From assembly GCA_002339725.1 (NCBI GenBank), contig DDKN01000107.1, positions 1-46,758 on the forward strand: a stretch of DNA of 46,758 nucleotides, read 5' to 3'. Position numbers and translations under genes: made by a program. This DNA comes from Thiobacillus sp. UBA2597. Its GTDB lineage: Bacteria > Pseudomonadota > Gammaproteobacteria > Burkholderiales > Thiobacillaceae. This document shows, in pieces, positions 8,727 through 16,494 of the stretch. Numbering within the stretch: the first letter of the stretch is position 1; each line of letters starts with the position of its first letter. Under the pieces are notes generated by a model. It saw only the letters and a list, made by a program, of their open reading frames with translations. It made no database searches and had not been told where the DNA came from.

Positions 8727-8895
8727 TGACGGTCGATCCAATCAAGTTTGCGCACAGCCCGCCCTCTTTCTCTCCGCCTGCGCGAGAAGCACGGGGCTAC
8801 TATTTATCGGCATTCTAGGCCGAAGCCTTATGATTTCCAGTCAAGACTGCCACAGATACCCCGGCCAGGCAATACGAAGCGCCCGCAAGACCCGG

Positions 8896-8901
8896 TAGAA
8901 T
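8896..8901 (+). promoter_or_regulatory. Possible -10 box upstream of thiO
   Basis: TAGAAT lies 25 nt before the thiO ATG in the 199-nt spacer between fimT (minus) and thiO (plus). No good -35 box is seen at 17 nt. The same TAnAAT-plus-GC pattern precedes many plus-strand genes in this window. No TPP-riboswitch-like element and no convincing minus-strand promoter for the pilin block was found in the spacer. Confidence 0.35.
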
Positions 8902-8925
8902 CGGGGCCTCGGTGCGAATCCATCC

Positions 8926-10011
8926 ATGCCCTTTCACATCCTCATCATCGGTGCCGGCGCCATCGGCCTGACCAGCGCCTACGCCCTGGCCCAGGCCGGG
9001 CACCGGGTAAGCCTCATCGACCAGGGCCCGGCCGGAGGCGAGTCGACCTGGGCCGGGGCCGGCATTCTCTCCCCCCTGCTGCCCTGGGATTATGGTCGTG
9101 CCGTGAACGATCTGTCCCGGCGCGGCGCCCAGCTCTGGCCCGACTGGGCCGCCCGGCTGAAACAAGCCTCCGGCATCGACCCGGAATACCTGACGAGCGG
9201 CCTGCTGGCCCTCGACCTGCCGCAGCCCGCGGCCGCCCGGCAATGGTGCGCGCAGCATGACTACCCCAGCTCAACCCCGACCGGCAGCCTGGCCGCGCTT
9301 GCCAGCCGACCCGACCAGGCCCTGTGGCTGCCCGGGGTGGCTCAGCTGCGCAATCCACGCCTGGCCCAGGCCCTGGTGCAGAGCCTGAAGGCCTTGGGGG
9401 TGACGATCCATGAGCATCGGCCGGGTCTGGAATTGTTGAGCGCCGGCGACCGGATTGCCGGGGTGCGCACGGCAGGGGAGCTCCTGCAGGCCGATGTCTA
9501 TGTCCTGGCGGCCGGGGCCTGGAGCCAGGCCTTGCTGGGGGAGCGGGCGGCCGGGCTCAAGATCACCCCGGTGCGCGGCCAGATCCTCTTGTTCAAGGCC
9601 GAGCCCGGCCAGCTGGCCTGCATCGTCTATCGCAACGGACACTATCTGGTGCCCCGGGCCGACGGGCATATCCTGGCCGGCAGCACCCTGGAGCACGCCG
9701 GTTTCGACAAGCACACCACGCCCGCGGCACGCGCGGAATTGCTCGCCTTTGCCCGGGAGCTGCTGCCGACGCTCGATGCCTCCCGTATCGTGCGTCAGTG
9801 GGCCGGCCTGCGCCCGGGCTCGCCGGACAACGTACCCACCATTGGCCGCCATCCCGAACTGACCAACCTCTATGTCAACACCGGCCATTTCCGTTACGGG
9901 GTGACCATGGCCCCCGCCAGCGCCGAATTGCTGACCAGCCTGATCGGCGGCCATCCGCCGCCCTTCGAGGCGGCCCCCTATGCCTGGCGCGGCAATGCCC
10001 CGAAGCGGTAA
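8926..10011 (+). CDS. thiO: Glycine oxidase / FAD-dependent oxidoreductase ThiO
   Basis: A 361-residue FAD amine oxidase of the DAO family. ThiO oxidises glycine to the imine used to build the thiazole part of thiamine. The N-terminal dinucleotide-binding motif is IIGAGAIGL (residues 7-15), followed by the Glu/Asp that ends the second strand (LIDQ) and the DAO-type STWAGAGIL loop. The C-terminal part has WAGLRPGSPDNVPTIG and HFRYGVTMAP, the usual flavin and substrate regions. No other thiamine gene is adjacent, so the ThiO name rests on sequence type and length. A related D-amino-acid oxidase is the main alternative. Confidence 0.85.
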   Translation: MPFHILIIGAGAIGLTSAYALAQAGHRVSLIDQGPAGGESTWAGAGILSPLLPWDYGRAVNDLSRRGAQLWPDWAARLKQASGIDPEYLTSGLLALDLPQPAAARQWCAQHDYPSSTPTGSLAALASRPDQALWLPGVAQLRNPRLAQALVQSLKALGVTIHEHRPGLELLSAGDRIAGVRTAGELLQADVYVLAAGAWSQALLGERAAGLKITPVRGQILLFKAEPGQLACIVYRNGHYLVPRADGHILAGSTLEHAGFDKHTTPAARAELLAFARELLPTLDASRIVRQWAGLRPGSPDNVPTIGRHPELTNLYVNTGHFRYGVTMAPASAELLTSLIGGHPPPFEAAPYAWRGNAPKR

Positions 10012-10041
10012 TTAGACAAAGTACAAATTCCCGCCTAGAAT
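10012..10041 (+). promoter_or_regulatory. Sigma70-type promoter for the Irr/Fur-like gene
   Basis: TTAGAC (10012-10017), an 18-nt spacer and TAGAAT (10036-10041) form a reasonable sigma70 promoter directly after the thiO stop codon and 30 nt before the regulator's ATG. This indicates that the regulator is transcribed separately from thiO. Confidence 0.55.
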
Positions 10042-10070
10042 GGCGTAACATCTTGAACCTGCGTGGAATT

Positions 10071-10517
10071 ATGCTCAAACACGCCAACCCCGATCTGAAC
10101 CGCGAGGACATGGCCCTGCTGCTGCGCCAGCATGGCATCACCCCGACGCATCAGCGCATCGAGATCGCCTATGCCCTGTTCTCGCGTTGTGAACACCTGT
10201 CGGCCGACCAGATCCTGGCCAGCGTCAATCTGCGCCACAGCGAAACCTCCAAGGCGACGGTGTACAACACGCTCAAGCTGTTCCTGGAAAAGGGCTTGAT
10301 CCGCGAGGTCATCGTCGATCCGAGCAAGGTCTTCTACGACCCCAATACCACGCCGCACCATCACTTCTTCAATGTCGAAAGCGGCGAGCTGATCGACATC
10401 GAGGCCGATGCCATGCAGCTCTCCCACCTGCCCGAGCTGCCCCAGGGCATGGTCGCCGAGAGCGTCGACATCATCGTTCGCATCCGACCGTCTCAGACCG
10501 CTGCCCAGCCCGCCTAA
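10071..10517 (+). CDS. Fur-family transcriptional regulator, Irr/PerR-like
   Basis: A 148-residue metal- or peroxide-responsive DNA-binding repressor. A winged helix at about residues 12-85 contains the recognition helix SKATVYNTLKLF. The dimerisation domain starts with PHHHFFNVESGELIDIE, where H96-H98 form the triple-His motif seen in Irr-type proteins. The CxxC pairs of the structural zinc site in Fur/PerR are missing (the only Cys is C40), which also favours Irr-like. The ATG at 10071 is preceded by GTGGAATT. It has its own promoter and is followed by tRNA-Thr. Targets cannot be told from the sequence; iron, haem or peroxide control is likely from the family. Confidence 0.85.
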   Translation: MLKHANPDLNREDMALLLRQHGITPTHQRIEIAYALFSRCEHLSADQILASVNLRHSETSKATVYNTLKLFLEKGLIREVIVDPSKVFYDPNTTPHHHFFNVESGELIDIEADAMQLSHLPELPQGMVAESVDIIVRIRPSQTAAQPA

Positions 10518-10533
10518 GCCGGAGCGGCTTTGT

Positions 10534-10539
10534 TATAAT
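10534..10539 (+). promoter_or_regulatory. -10 box upstream of tRNA-Thr
   Basis: A perfect TATAAT lies 11 nt before the tRNA-Thr gene, followed by the GC-rich sequence CCGCCGCC, as in stable-RNA promoters under stringent control. No clear -35 box is seen. Confidence 0.5.
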
Positions 10540-10550
10540 CCGCCGCCAGT

Positions 10551-10626
<76 letters not shown>

Positions 10627-10655
10627 CCCCAATCACTTCCAGCCAGGCCCACTCT

Positions 10656-11624
10656 GTGTCGACTCCGCCTTTGACCCCGCTATTGGCCTCGGACATGGCC
10701 GAGATCGACAAGGTCATCCGTGCGCGTCTGCACTCCGATGTCGTGCTGGTGCGCCAGGTCGCCGAATACATCATCAACAGCGGCGGCAAGCGCCTGCGCC
10801 CGGCCCTGGTCGCGCTCAGCGCCAGGGCCCTGGGCTATCAGGGGCGGCATCACCACGAACTCGCGGCCGTGGTCGAATTCATCCACACCGCCACCCTGCT
10901 GCACGACGACGTGGTCGATGCCTCATCCCTGCGCCGCGGGCGCGATACCGCCAATGCCCTGTTCGGCAACGCGGCGAGCGTTCTGGTCGGCGATTTCCTT
11001 TATTCGCGCGCCTTCCAGATGATGGTCTCGGTGCAGAACATGCGGGTGATGGAGATTTTGTCCGACGCCACCAACGTCATCGCCGAGGGCGAGGTGTTGC
11101 AGCTGATGAACTGCAACGACCCGGACATCTCGGTCGAGGATTATTTGCGGGTGATTCGCTACAAGACCGCCAAGCTGTTCGAGGCGGCGAGCCAGCTGGG
11201 CGCCGTCATCGCCCAGGCCAGCCCCGAGGTGGAGCAGGCCCTGGCCACCTATGGCATGCATCTGGGTACCGCCTTCCAGTTGATCGACGATGTGCTCGAT
11301 TATTCCGGCGACAGCAGCCAGACCGGCAAGAACGTCGGCGACGACCTGGCCGAGGGCAAGCCCACCCTGCCCCTGCTCTACGCCATGAGCCACGGCAGCG
11401 CGGACCAGGCGCAACTCATCCGCATGGCGATCGAGAACGGCAACGCCGACAATTTCCAGGCGATCCATGACGTCATCCTGCAAACCGGCGCCCTGGCGCA
11501 CACCCGCCGGCAGGCCGAGATCGAGGCGCAAATCGCCCGGGACGCGATTTCCCAACTGCCGGATGGCGAATACAAACAGGCTCTGATAGAATTGGCGGCC
11601 TTCGCGGTCAGCCGCGATCACTAG
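10656..11624 (+). CDS. ispB: Octaprenyl diphosphate synthase
   Basis: A 322-residue trans-polyprenyl diphosphate synthase that makes the long isoprenoid side chain of ubiquinone. Both aspartate-rich motifs are intact: LLHDDVVD (D84, D85, D88) and LIDDVLDYSGD (D211, D212, D215). GGKRLRP at 43-49 binds IPP. The first motif is of the long-chain, bacterial IspB type. The GTG at 10656 has only a weak ribosome site, and the next in-frame ATG (10695) would remove 13 residues. It lies between two tRNA genes. The product length (C40 or other) cannot be read from the sequence. UbiC and UbiA, which work in the same pathway, are at 29.4-30.8 kb. Confidence 0.93.
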   Translation: MSTPPLTPLLASDMAEIDKVIRARLHSDVVLVRQVAEYIINSGGKRLRPALVALSARALGYQGRHHHELAAVVEFIHTATLLHDDVVDASSLRRGRDTANALFGNAASVLVGDFLYSRAFQMMVSVQNMRVMEILSDATNVIAEGEVLQLMNCNDPDISVEDYLRVIRYKTAKLFEAASQLGAVIAQASPEVEQALATYGMHLGTAFQLIDDVLDYSGDSSQTGKNVGDDLAEGKPTLPLLYAMSHGSADQAQLIRMAIENGNADNFQAIHDVILQTGALAHTRRQAEIEAQIARDAISQLPDGEYKQALIELAAFAVSRDH

Positions 11625-11639
11625 ATCTGCAAAGATCGT

Positions 11640-11716
11640 CGGGGTGTAGCTTAGCCTGGTAGAGCGCTACGTTCGGGACGTAGAGGCCGGAGGTTCGAAT
11701 CCTCTCACCCCGACCA
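11640..11716 (+). tRNA. tRNA-Pro (anticodon CGG)
   Basis: A complete 77-nt cloverleaf: acceptor stem CGGGGTG/CACCCCG with discriminator A, anticodon arm CTACG-TTCGGGA-CGTAG with anticodon CGG (reads CCG), T-arm GGAGG-TTCGAAT-CCTC, and an encoded CCA end. It lies 15 nt after ispB and may be co-transcribed with it. Confidence 0.97.
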
Positions 11717-12042
11717 AACAATTCCATATTCAAATCAAGAAATTATCGGAAAGCCGCCGCAGCCGCGGCTCAGGCCCCTGCCGGGCAGGGCCGACAGGCT
11801 CCCGTCTGCCGGTGAGCCAACCGGCGACCCACTTGCCCGCATCCGCCCAGGCCAGCCCCAGCGCGAATCGTGGCAATTTCGCACACCCTGCGACTTGGCG
11901 GCCGATTCAGTCGCAAAAGCCTCTGGCCTATCGGCTCGCATTCGCGTAGATTTGAGCCTGCCGGAAAGGCCCAGGGGGGCTGATCACAGGGCAACTGAAC
12001 ACATGCAGCAACCAACCTGTACTTACACCTTAGGAGCATTCA
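11717..12042. other. 326-nt gene-free spacer before hupB
   Basis: No convincing gene is seen on either strand; two short open frames on the minus strand look like chance. The first part is AT-rich, then come small palindromes: AGCCGCGGCT at 11761-11770 and CCCTGC/GCAGGG at about 11776-11790. These may end the ispB/tRNA-Pro transcript, although there is no T-run. The last 60 nt must hold the hupB promoter. CTGAAC, 17 nt, TGTACT ending near 12031 is a weak candidate. GGAG at 12032-12035 is the hupB ribosome site. Confidence 0.5.
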
Positions 12043-12339
12043 ATGAACAAATCCGAAATGATTGAAATCGCCGCCAAGGAAGCCGACATCAGCAAAGCCG
12101 CGGCCGGCAAGGCTCTCGACGCCATGATCAACGCCGTGGTGAAGGCCGTGGCCAAGGGCGACACCGTCACCCTGGTCGGCTTCGGCACCTTCAAGTCCGC
12201 CAAGCGCGCCGCCCGCACCGGCCGCAACCCGCAGACCGGCAAAGAGATCAAGATCGCTGCCACCACCGTGCCGCGCTTCACCGCGGGCGCTGGCTTCAAG
12301 GCCGCCGTCGCCGGCAAGAAGGCCGCGAAGAAGAAGTAA
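12043..12339 (+). CDS. hupB: DNA-binding protein HU
   Basis: A 98-residue nucleoid protein that bends and compacts DNA as a dimer. It starts MNKSEMIEIAAKEADISKAA and has the family core VTLVGFGTF, followed by the DNA-binding arm signature GRNPQTGKEIKI (about residues 65-76). The C-terminus has an added lysine/alanine tail (KKAAKKK) seen in some betaproteobacterial HU proteins. ATG follows TTAGGAGCATTCA. The gene stands alone and ends in a strong terminator. IHF is excluded by the core sequence, but whether it is the alpha- or beta-type HU cannot be told. Confidence 0.95.
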   Translation: MNKSEMIEIAAKEADISKAAAGKALDAMINAVVKAVAKGDTVTLVGFGTFKSAKRAARTGRNPQTGKEIKIAATTVPRFTAGAGFKAAVAGKKAAKKK

Positions 12340-12353
12340 TTTCTTCTCTCCAG

Positions 12354-12387
12354 AAAAAAGGCGTGGTGATTGCACCACGCCTTTTTT
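12354..12387. terminator. Bidirectional terminator between hupB and folE
   Basis: A perfect stem GGCGTGGTG/CACCACGCC with a 4-nt loop, with six A's on the left and six T's on the right. It has a T-run in both directions, so it can end hupB (plus) and folE (minus, stop at 12435). Confidence 0.92.
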
Positions 12388-12434
12388 GTTGCCCATCCTG
12401 CTCACTCCCGGCGCAAACCTCGGCTGCCTTTCGG

Positions 12435-13076
12435 TCAGGTGGCCCTTGCATCCAGGCTGCGCAAGAACTCGTTCCGGTATTGGGCGTCCTGCTTGAAGCA
12501 GCCGGTGTAGGCCTGGGTCACCACCCGTTCGTCGCCGCGCCGGTCCTCGCCCAACAGTAAACAAAGCTGTTCCGCCTCGATCACGCAGGCGGCCCCCTTG
12601 GCCTTGCCGTGACGCATCAGGGCCTCGGCGATGTCGCGCGTCATCCATTCCTGGTAGGTGAAACGGTGGCCGATGGCATCGACCATGCGGGCGATGCGGC
12701 CAAAGCCGTGCAGGCGGCCGCCTGGCACATAGGCAACGTGAGCGACGCCGCGAAAGGGCACCAGGTGATGCGGGCACACCCCGTGCACGGCGATGCCGCG
12801 CACCACCACCATGTCGTCGCGCGCGTCCTGAAAACCTTCGCCCAGGGCCTCGCCCGGGTCCATCTCGTAACCGCCGAGCAGCCGGCGCTGCCAGAGTTCG
12901 CGCACGCGCTGGGCGGTGCGGCCGGTGTGCACCTTGTCCGGCTCGACCCCGCAGGCACGCAGAAGGTCGGTGATGGCGCGCTCGAAGGCCACTGGATCGA
13001 ATTGGCCGCTGCGGGGGATGCCCACGCTGCCAGGCGTGGGGGCGGGGGTGCAGGCGTGATCGGAACAGTCGGACAT
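12435..13076 (-). CDS. folE: GTP cyclohydrolase I
   Basis: Converts GTP to dihydroneopterin triphosphate, the first step of folate/pterin synthesis. The protein has 213 residues. The zinc ligands are present as C101 and H104 in HGVCPHHLVPF and C172 in AEQLCLLLGE. The catalytic core RIARMVDAIGHRFTYQE and the C-terminal GCFKQDAQYRNEFL match FolE. The first 25 residues are low in similarity and contain two extra Cys. ATG at 13076 follows TGAGGTGACC, a good ribosome site. The next gene upstream, a DUF2238 protein, ends 7 nt away, so they share an operon. It is convergent with hupB. Confidence 0.93.
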   Translation of the reverse strand: MSDCSDHACTPAPTPGSVGIPRSGQFDPVAFERAITDLLRACGVEPDKVHTGRTAQRVRELWQRRLLGGYEMDPGEALGEGFQDARDDMVVVRGIAVHGVCPHHLVPFRGVAHVAYVPGGRLHGFGRIARMVDAIGHRFTYQEWMTRDIAEALMRHGKAKGAACVIEAEQLCLLLGEDRRGDERVVTQAYTGCFKQDAQYRNEFLRSLDARAT

Positions 13077-13083
13077 GGTCACC

Positions 13084-13734
13084 TCAGAGAAAACCGCGTT
13101 GGCGCAGTTGCCGGTCGTGTACCCCGGACAATAGCAACAGGGCGGCCATGGCGCCAAGCCAGGCCAGCAGCATGTCCCACTGGGTATCCCAGACATCGCC
13201 CTGGGTGGCAAGGAAGGCCACGGCCTCGTCGCCCGAGGCGAGCGCCACCCACCATTCGAGAAACTCATAGAACGCGCTGATCGACAAAGCGACGCACAAC
13301 ACCAGAAAGGCCAGCCACTTGCCCGGCCTGAGCGGTGAGGTGCGCAGCAGGATCTCGCGCGCCAGGATGGCCGGCACGAAGCCCTGGGCGACATGGCCGA
13401 GCCGGTCGTAATGGTTGCGCGCCCAGCCGAACTCGGCCTGCAGCCATTCGAACAAGGGCATCTCCGAATAGGTGTAGTGGCCGCCGATCATGAGGATCAC
13501 GGCATGCAGCGTCATGAGGCCGTAGGCCAGGCGGGTGAAGGGGAAACGGCGGTAGGTCAGGAGCAGCAGGGGCAGCCCGAGCAGCACCGGCAACACCTCG
13601 AGAAACCAGGTGAACCGGTCCTTCGGCTCGTGGCCAGACCAGAGCAGCACCGACAGCACGATGAGCAGCAACAGCCCGAGCCAAAGGCGATCACGGGCGG
13701 CCAGGCGGGACAGGCCGGGGTTGGCGCTGGGCAT
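13084..13734 (-). CDS. DUF2238 (YjdF-like) inner-membrane protein
   Basis: A 216-residue protein with about six membrane segments, among them residues about 16-32 (LWLGLLLLIVLSVLLW), 42-58, 66-86 and the last near the C-terminus. Conserved DUF2238 features are GGHYTYSEMPL, ARNHYDRLGHVAQGF and ISAFYEFLEWW. Several His, Tyr and Glu in these could be functional, but the role of the family is unknown to me. ATG at 13734 is chosen because AGGAGCGCTT lies at the right spacing; upstream ATGs at 13761 and 13764 lack one. It is transcribed with folE (7-nt gap). Confidence 0.85.
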   Translation of the reverse strand: MPSANPGLSRLAARDRLWLGLLLLIVLSVLLWSGHEPKDRFTWFLEVLPVLLGLPLLLLTYRRFPFTRLAYGLMTLHAVILMIGGHYTYSEMPLFEWLQAEFGWARNHYDRLGHVAQGFVPAILAREILLRTSPLRPGKWLAFLVLCVALSISAFYEFLEWWVALASGDEAVAFLATQGDVWDTQWDMLLAWLGAMAALLLLSGVHDRQLRQRGFL

Positions 13735-13772
13735 AAGCGCTCCTGCTGTGACAATGCCCATCATGTTGGCAC

Positions 13773-13797
13773 AAAAAGGCCCGCCTGCAGCGGGCCT
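13773..13797 (-). terminator. Rho-independent terminator after the USP-like gene
   Basis: On the minus strand a GGCCCGC/GCGGGCC stem is followed by TTTTT (seen as AAAAA at 13773-13777). It lies 20 nt after the stop of the gene ending at 13817 and separates that pair from the DUF2238-folE operon. Confidence 0.8.
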
Positions 13798-13816
13798 GAC
13801 GCATGCGCGCTGAGAC

Positions 13817-14266
13817 TCAGGCCACCAGCATGCCGACGGGATAACCCAGCTCACGCATCTGCTGCGCCACGGCATCGAGTTCGCGGCTGGGTTTGCGGTT
13901 TGCGCCGATCAGCACCATCCGGATCTGGCGGTGCTTCTGGACATAACGCACGGCTTCCTGCAACAGCTCGCCTTCGGCGCTGCTCAGCCGGTAGTCGATA
14001 CCGGCACCTTCCAGCAGTTGCAGGAACGGGCCCAGGAGATGCAAAGGCTCCTTGGGCGGCGCCGCCATCAGGATATCCAGCCGGTGCCCGGCCTGGCGGC
14101 AGATCGGCACTGCCGAGGGCAGCACCGCCTTCTCCAGCCGTTTGCCATCCAACAGCAGCAGGGCCACGCCCGGCTTTTCCCTGGCAGGCGCCGGCGTCGC
14201 TGGCGAGATGGGTCGCTCCAGCCGCGCCGGCCCGGGCATCGGCAGGGGCGCTGGCAACCTCACCAT
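13817..14266 (-). CDS. USP-like alpha/beta protein of unknown function
   Basis: A 149-residue protein with a Pro/Ala-rich N-terminus (1-32), then an alternating strand/helix pattern resembling the universal-stress-protein fold: GVALLLLDG as strand 1, a helix, HRLDILMAAPP as strand 2, a helix ending LEGAGIDYRL, and MVLIGANRK as a late strand. The GxxGx(9)GS/T ATP-binding motif of UspA is not present, so ATP binding is doubtful. The ATG at 14266 overlaps the end of the PilZ-like gene by 7 nt, so the two are coupled. It ends in a clear terminator. A function can only be guessed through its PilZ-like partner. Confidence 0.65.
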   Translation of the reverse strand: MVRLPAPLPMPGPARLERPISPATPAPAREKPGVALLLLDGKRLEKAVLPSAVPICRQAGHRLDILMAAPPKEPLHLLGPFLQLLEGAGIDYRLSSAEGELLQEAVRYVQKHRQIRMVLIGANRKPSRELDAVAQQMRELGYPVGMLVA

Positions 14267-14532
14267 GCCAGTGCCATCCCCTGCCCATCGTTGCGGATGA
14301 CCCGTGCCGGGCGGCGTGCCCCGGCATCGGCGGCAAGGGGTTCGACCGGCTCGATCACCAGCTCGGTACCGACCGGGAACGAAATGCCGCCATGGCGCAG
14401 CAGCAGGCTGTCGCGGCTGACATCGCGCACCCGGTAAAGGCCGATCCGGTAGCCGGCATAATGCACGGCAACGAGCGTTCGCGGGATAGGCTGGGCATGC
14501 GGGGTGCCGCCCTGAAGTTGGGGCTGAGCCAT
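14260..14532 (-). CDS. PilZ-like small protein
   Basis: A 90-residue protein that resembles a single PilZ domain, the c-di-GMP-binding fold: a beta-rich pattern with VRDVSRDSLLLRHGG in the place of the (D/N)xSxxG motif, followed by FPVGTELVIE. The arginine pair (RxxxR) that usually binds c-di-GMP is not clear near the N-terminus, and the glycine after the serine motif is replaced, so binding may be weak or lost. It starts with an ATG at 14532 after an ideal AGGAGG ribosome site. It is the first gene of a two-gene unit with the USP-like protein. Confidence 0.65.
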   Translation of the reverse strand: MAQPQLQGGTPHAQPIPRTLVAVHYAGYRIGLYRVRDVSRDSLLLRHGGISFPVGTELVIEPVEPLAADAGARRPARVIRNDGQGMALAW

Positions 14533-14702
14533 GTGGTTGACCTCCTGTCGATTGGGCCGCTAGGGGCGCGCTGCCTGCGACCTTGCTGTTGGATGCACCT
14601 GCAGCAAACCTGAACGCCGCAGACACATAAACTCAACTTAGTAGAACCATACCACGCGTCAATGAAATTATTTTGACAGGACGCGGCTATGAGGCGCTGC
14701 GC

Positions 14703-15875
14703 TCAGGGCAAAAACAGCTGCAACAGCTCGTTCAGGAAGCGCTGGCCCGCCAGGGTGGGCCGGATGTGGGCAGGGGTACGCTCGATCAGCCCGCGCGCCT
14801 CGGCGGCGGCCAGCTCCGGCTCGATCCGGCTCAGGGAAAGGCCGGTCCGTTCCTGGAACAGGCAGGAATCGAAGCCCTCGGTCAGACGCAATGCATTCAT
14901 CATGAATTCGAAGGGCAACTCGTGTCGGCGCAAGGTCCGCTCCTCCGAAATCACGTCGGGGCTGCCGGCCTTGCGCAGATAGTCCTGCGGATGCCTGACC
15001 CGGGCCTGGCGCAGGATTTTGTCGTGCAACGACAGCTTGGCATGGGCGCCGGCCCCGATGCCCAGATAGTCGCCGAACAGCCAGTAATTCAGGTTGTGCC
15101 GGCAGTGGCGGCCCGGCTGGGCGAAGGCCGAGGTCTCGTAATGGCGGTAGCCCGCCTCGAGCAAGCGCGCCTCGATCCGCTCCTGCATGTCGGCCGCCGC
15201 TTCCTCGTCGGGCAGCACTGGCGGCTGGACGGCAAAAGCCGTGTTCGGCTCCAGGGTGAGGTGATAGGCCGACAGATGCGGCGGCGCCAGGGCCAGGGCC
15301 TGCTTGAGGTCGGCCTCGGCCTGTTCCAGGGTTTGACCCGGCAGGGCATACATGAGGTCAAGGTTGACGCTGTCGAACAGGGCCAGCGCCGTCTCGGCCG
15401 CCCGTATGGCCTCGGCGGCCGAGTGGATGCGACCCAGGGCGTGCAGGTGCTCGTCGTTGAAGCTCTGGATGCCGAGTGACAGCCGGTTCACCCCGGCCGC
15501 GCGATAGCCCTGGAAGCGTTCGCGCTCGAAGGTGCCCGGGTTGGCCTCCAGGGTGATCTCGGCCAGGGGGTTGAGTCGGGTCAGGGTGCGCACCCGGGTG
15601 AGGATGGCGTCGATGCCTTCCGGCGAGAACAGGCTGGGCGTGCCGCCGCCGAAGAACACCGCCTCGATGGACCGGCCCCAGATCATGGGCAGGGCCGATT
15701 CCAGATCGCGGCTCAGGGCCTCGACGTAGGCCGCCTCAGGCAAGGCACCGCGCTGGGCGTGCGAATTGAAATCGCAATACGGGCACTTGCGCACGCACCA
15801 CGGGATGTGGATGTAGAGGGTGAGCGGCGGCGGGGCGACGAGCGCGCCGGGCAACTGGACGACCGATTCAGCCAA
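14703..15875 (-). CDS. hemW: Radical SAM haem chaperone HemW
   Basis: A 390-residue radical-SAM protein that delivers haem, related to but distinct from coproporphyrinogen oxidase HemN. The iron-sulfur motif C27-x3-C31-x2-C34-DF has Phe where HemN has a fourth Cys, which marks HemW. FFGGGTPS and LGIQSF are further radical-SAM motifs. The C-terminal HemN-type domain is present (ELPFEFMMNALRL). The likely start is a TTG at 15875 that overlaps the rdgB stop by 8 nt; no ATG or GTG is near. It ends the rph-rdgB-hemW series. Confidence 0.9.
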   Translation of the reverse strand: MAESVVQLPGALVAPPPLTLYIHIPWCVRKCPYCDFNSHAQRGALPEAAYVEALSRDLESALPMIWGRSIEAVFFGGGTPSLFSPEGIDAILTRVRTLTRLNPLAEITLEANPGTFERERFQGYRAAGVNRLSLGIQSFNDEHLHALGRIHSAAEAIRAAETALALFDSVNLDLMYALPGQTLEQAEADLKQALALAPPHLSAYHLTLEPNTAFAVQPPVLPDEEAAADMQERIEARLLEAGYRHYETSAFAQPGRHCRHNLNYWLFGDYLGIGAGAHAKLSLHDKILRQARVRHPQDYLRKAGSPDVISEERTLRRHELPFEFMMNALRLTEGFDSCLFQERTGLSLSRIEPELAAAEARGLIERTPAHIRPTLAGQRFLNELLQLFLP

Positions 15876-16458
15876 GCTGCTGCAACTTCTCCACCAGGGC
15901 GCGCAGGGCCTGCCCGCGATGACTGATGGCGTTCTTCGCGTCGGCCGGCAACTCGGCGCCCGTCTTGCCCAGCTCGGGCACCAGGAAATAGGGATCGTAA
16001 CCGAAGCCGCCCGTCCCGCGCGGGCTGTCGATGATCTCGCCGTGCCATACCCCCTCGGCGATGATCGGCTGCGGGTCGTCGGCGTAGCGGAGATAGACCA
16101 TCACGCAGTAGTAATGCGCCTTGCGGTTGGCCTGCCCGCGCAGGGCCTCGATCAGTTTCTGGTTGTTGCGCTCATCGCTCTTGGGGTCGCCGGCATAGCG
16201 GGCGGAATAAACCCCCGGCGCGCCGTTCAGGGCATCGACGCAGATACCGGAATCGTCCGCCAGCGCCGGCAGACCGGTGTGGGCCGAGGCATGGCGCGCC
16301 TTGGCGATGCAGTTTTCAATGAAGGTGACATGCGGCTCGGGGCACTCGGGCACGCCGAAGGCGCCCTGAGGCTGGGCCTCGATGCCGAGCGGCTCGAGGA
16401 TGCGGCCGATCTCGCGCAGCTTGCCGGGGTTGTTGGAAGCGATGACGACTTTTTTCAT
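15868..16458 (-). CDS. rdgB: XTP/dITP pyrophosphatase (RdgB/HAM1)
   Basis: Hydrolyses XTP, dITP and ITP to the monophosphates and so keeps deaminated purines out of DNA and RNA. It has 196 residues. The motifs are VIASNNPGKLREI at the N-terminus, LADDSGICVDAL with the metal-binding aspartates, PRGTGGFGYDPYF, and ISHRGQAL near the end. ATG at 16458 gives the standard N-terminus. The base just upstream begins the inverted repeat that bounds the GxxExxY gene, so any rdgB ribosome site lies inside that repeat and is weak. The 3' end overlaps hemW. Confidence 0.94.
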   Translation of the reverse strand: MKKVVIASNNPGKLREIGRILEPLGIEAQPQGAFGVPECPEPHVTFIENCIAKARHASAHTGLPALADDSGICVDALNGAPGVYSARYAGDPKSDERNNQKLIEALRGQANRKAHYYCVMVYLRYADDPQPIIAEGVWHGEIIDSPRGTGGFGYDPYFLVPELGKTGAELPADAKNAISHRGQALRALVEKLQQLG

Positions 16459-16479
16459 GGAATCAACCGCAAAGGCGCA
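16459..16479. repeat. Left inverted repeat of the GxxExxY insertion
   Basis: A 21-nt sequence with core AACCGCAAAGGCGCA. It matches the reverse complement of 16908-16928 at 19 of 21 positions, and similarity continues a few bases inward. It starts on the base next to the rdgB ATG. Confidence 0.75.
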
Positions 16480-16494
16480 AAGCACGCCGCGTGT

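Noticed and set aside
8727..8925. A thiamine (TPP) riboswitch before thiO.
   Set aside because: None of the conserved TPP segments (such as CTGAGA) is present.
11735..12039. Open frames of 68 and 89 codons on the minus strand in the spacer before hupB.
   Set aside because: Low-complexity products, no ribosome site, no recognisable domain, and they overlap each other in different frames.
12354..12387. Palindrome after hupB as a possible regulatory RNA.
   Set aside because: Its stem with a T-run on both sides is fully explained as a bidirectional terminator.
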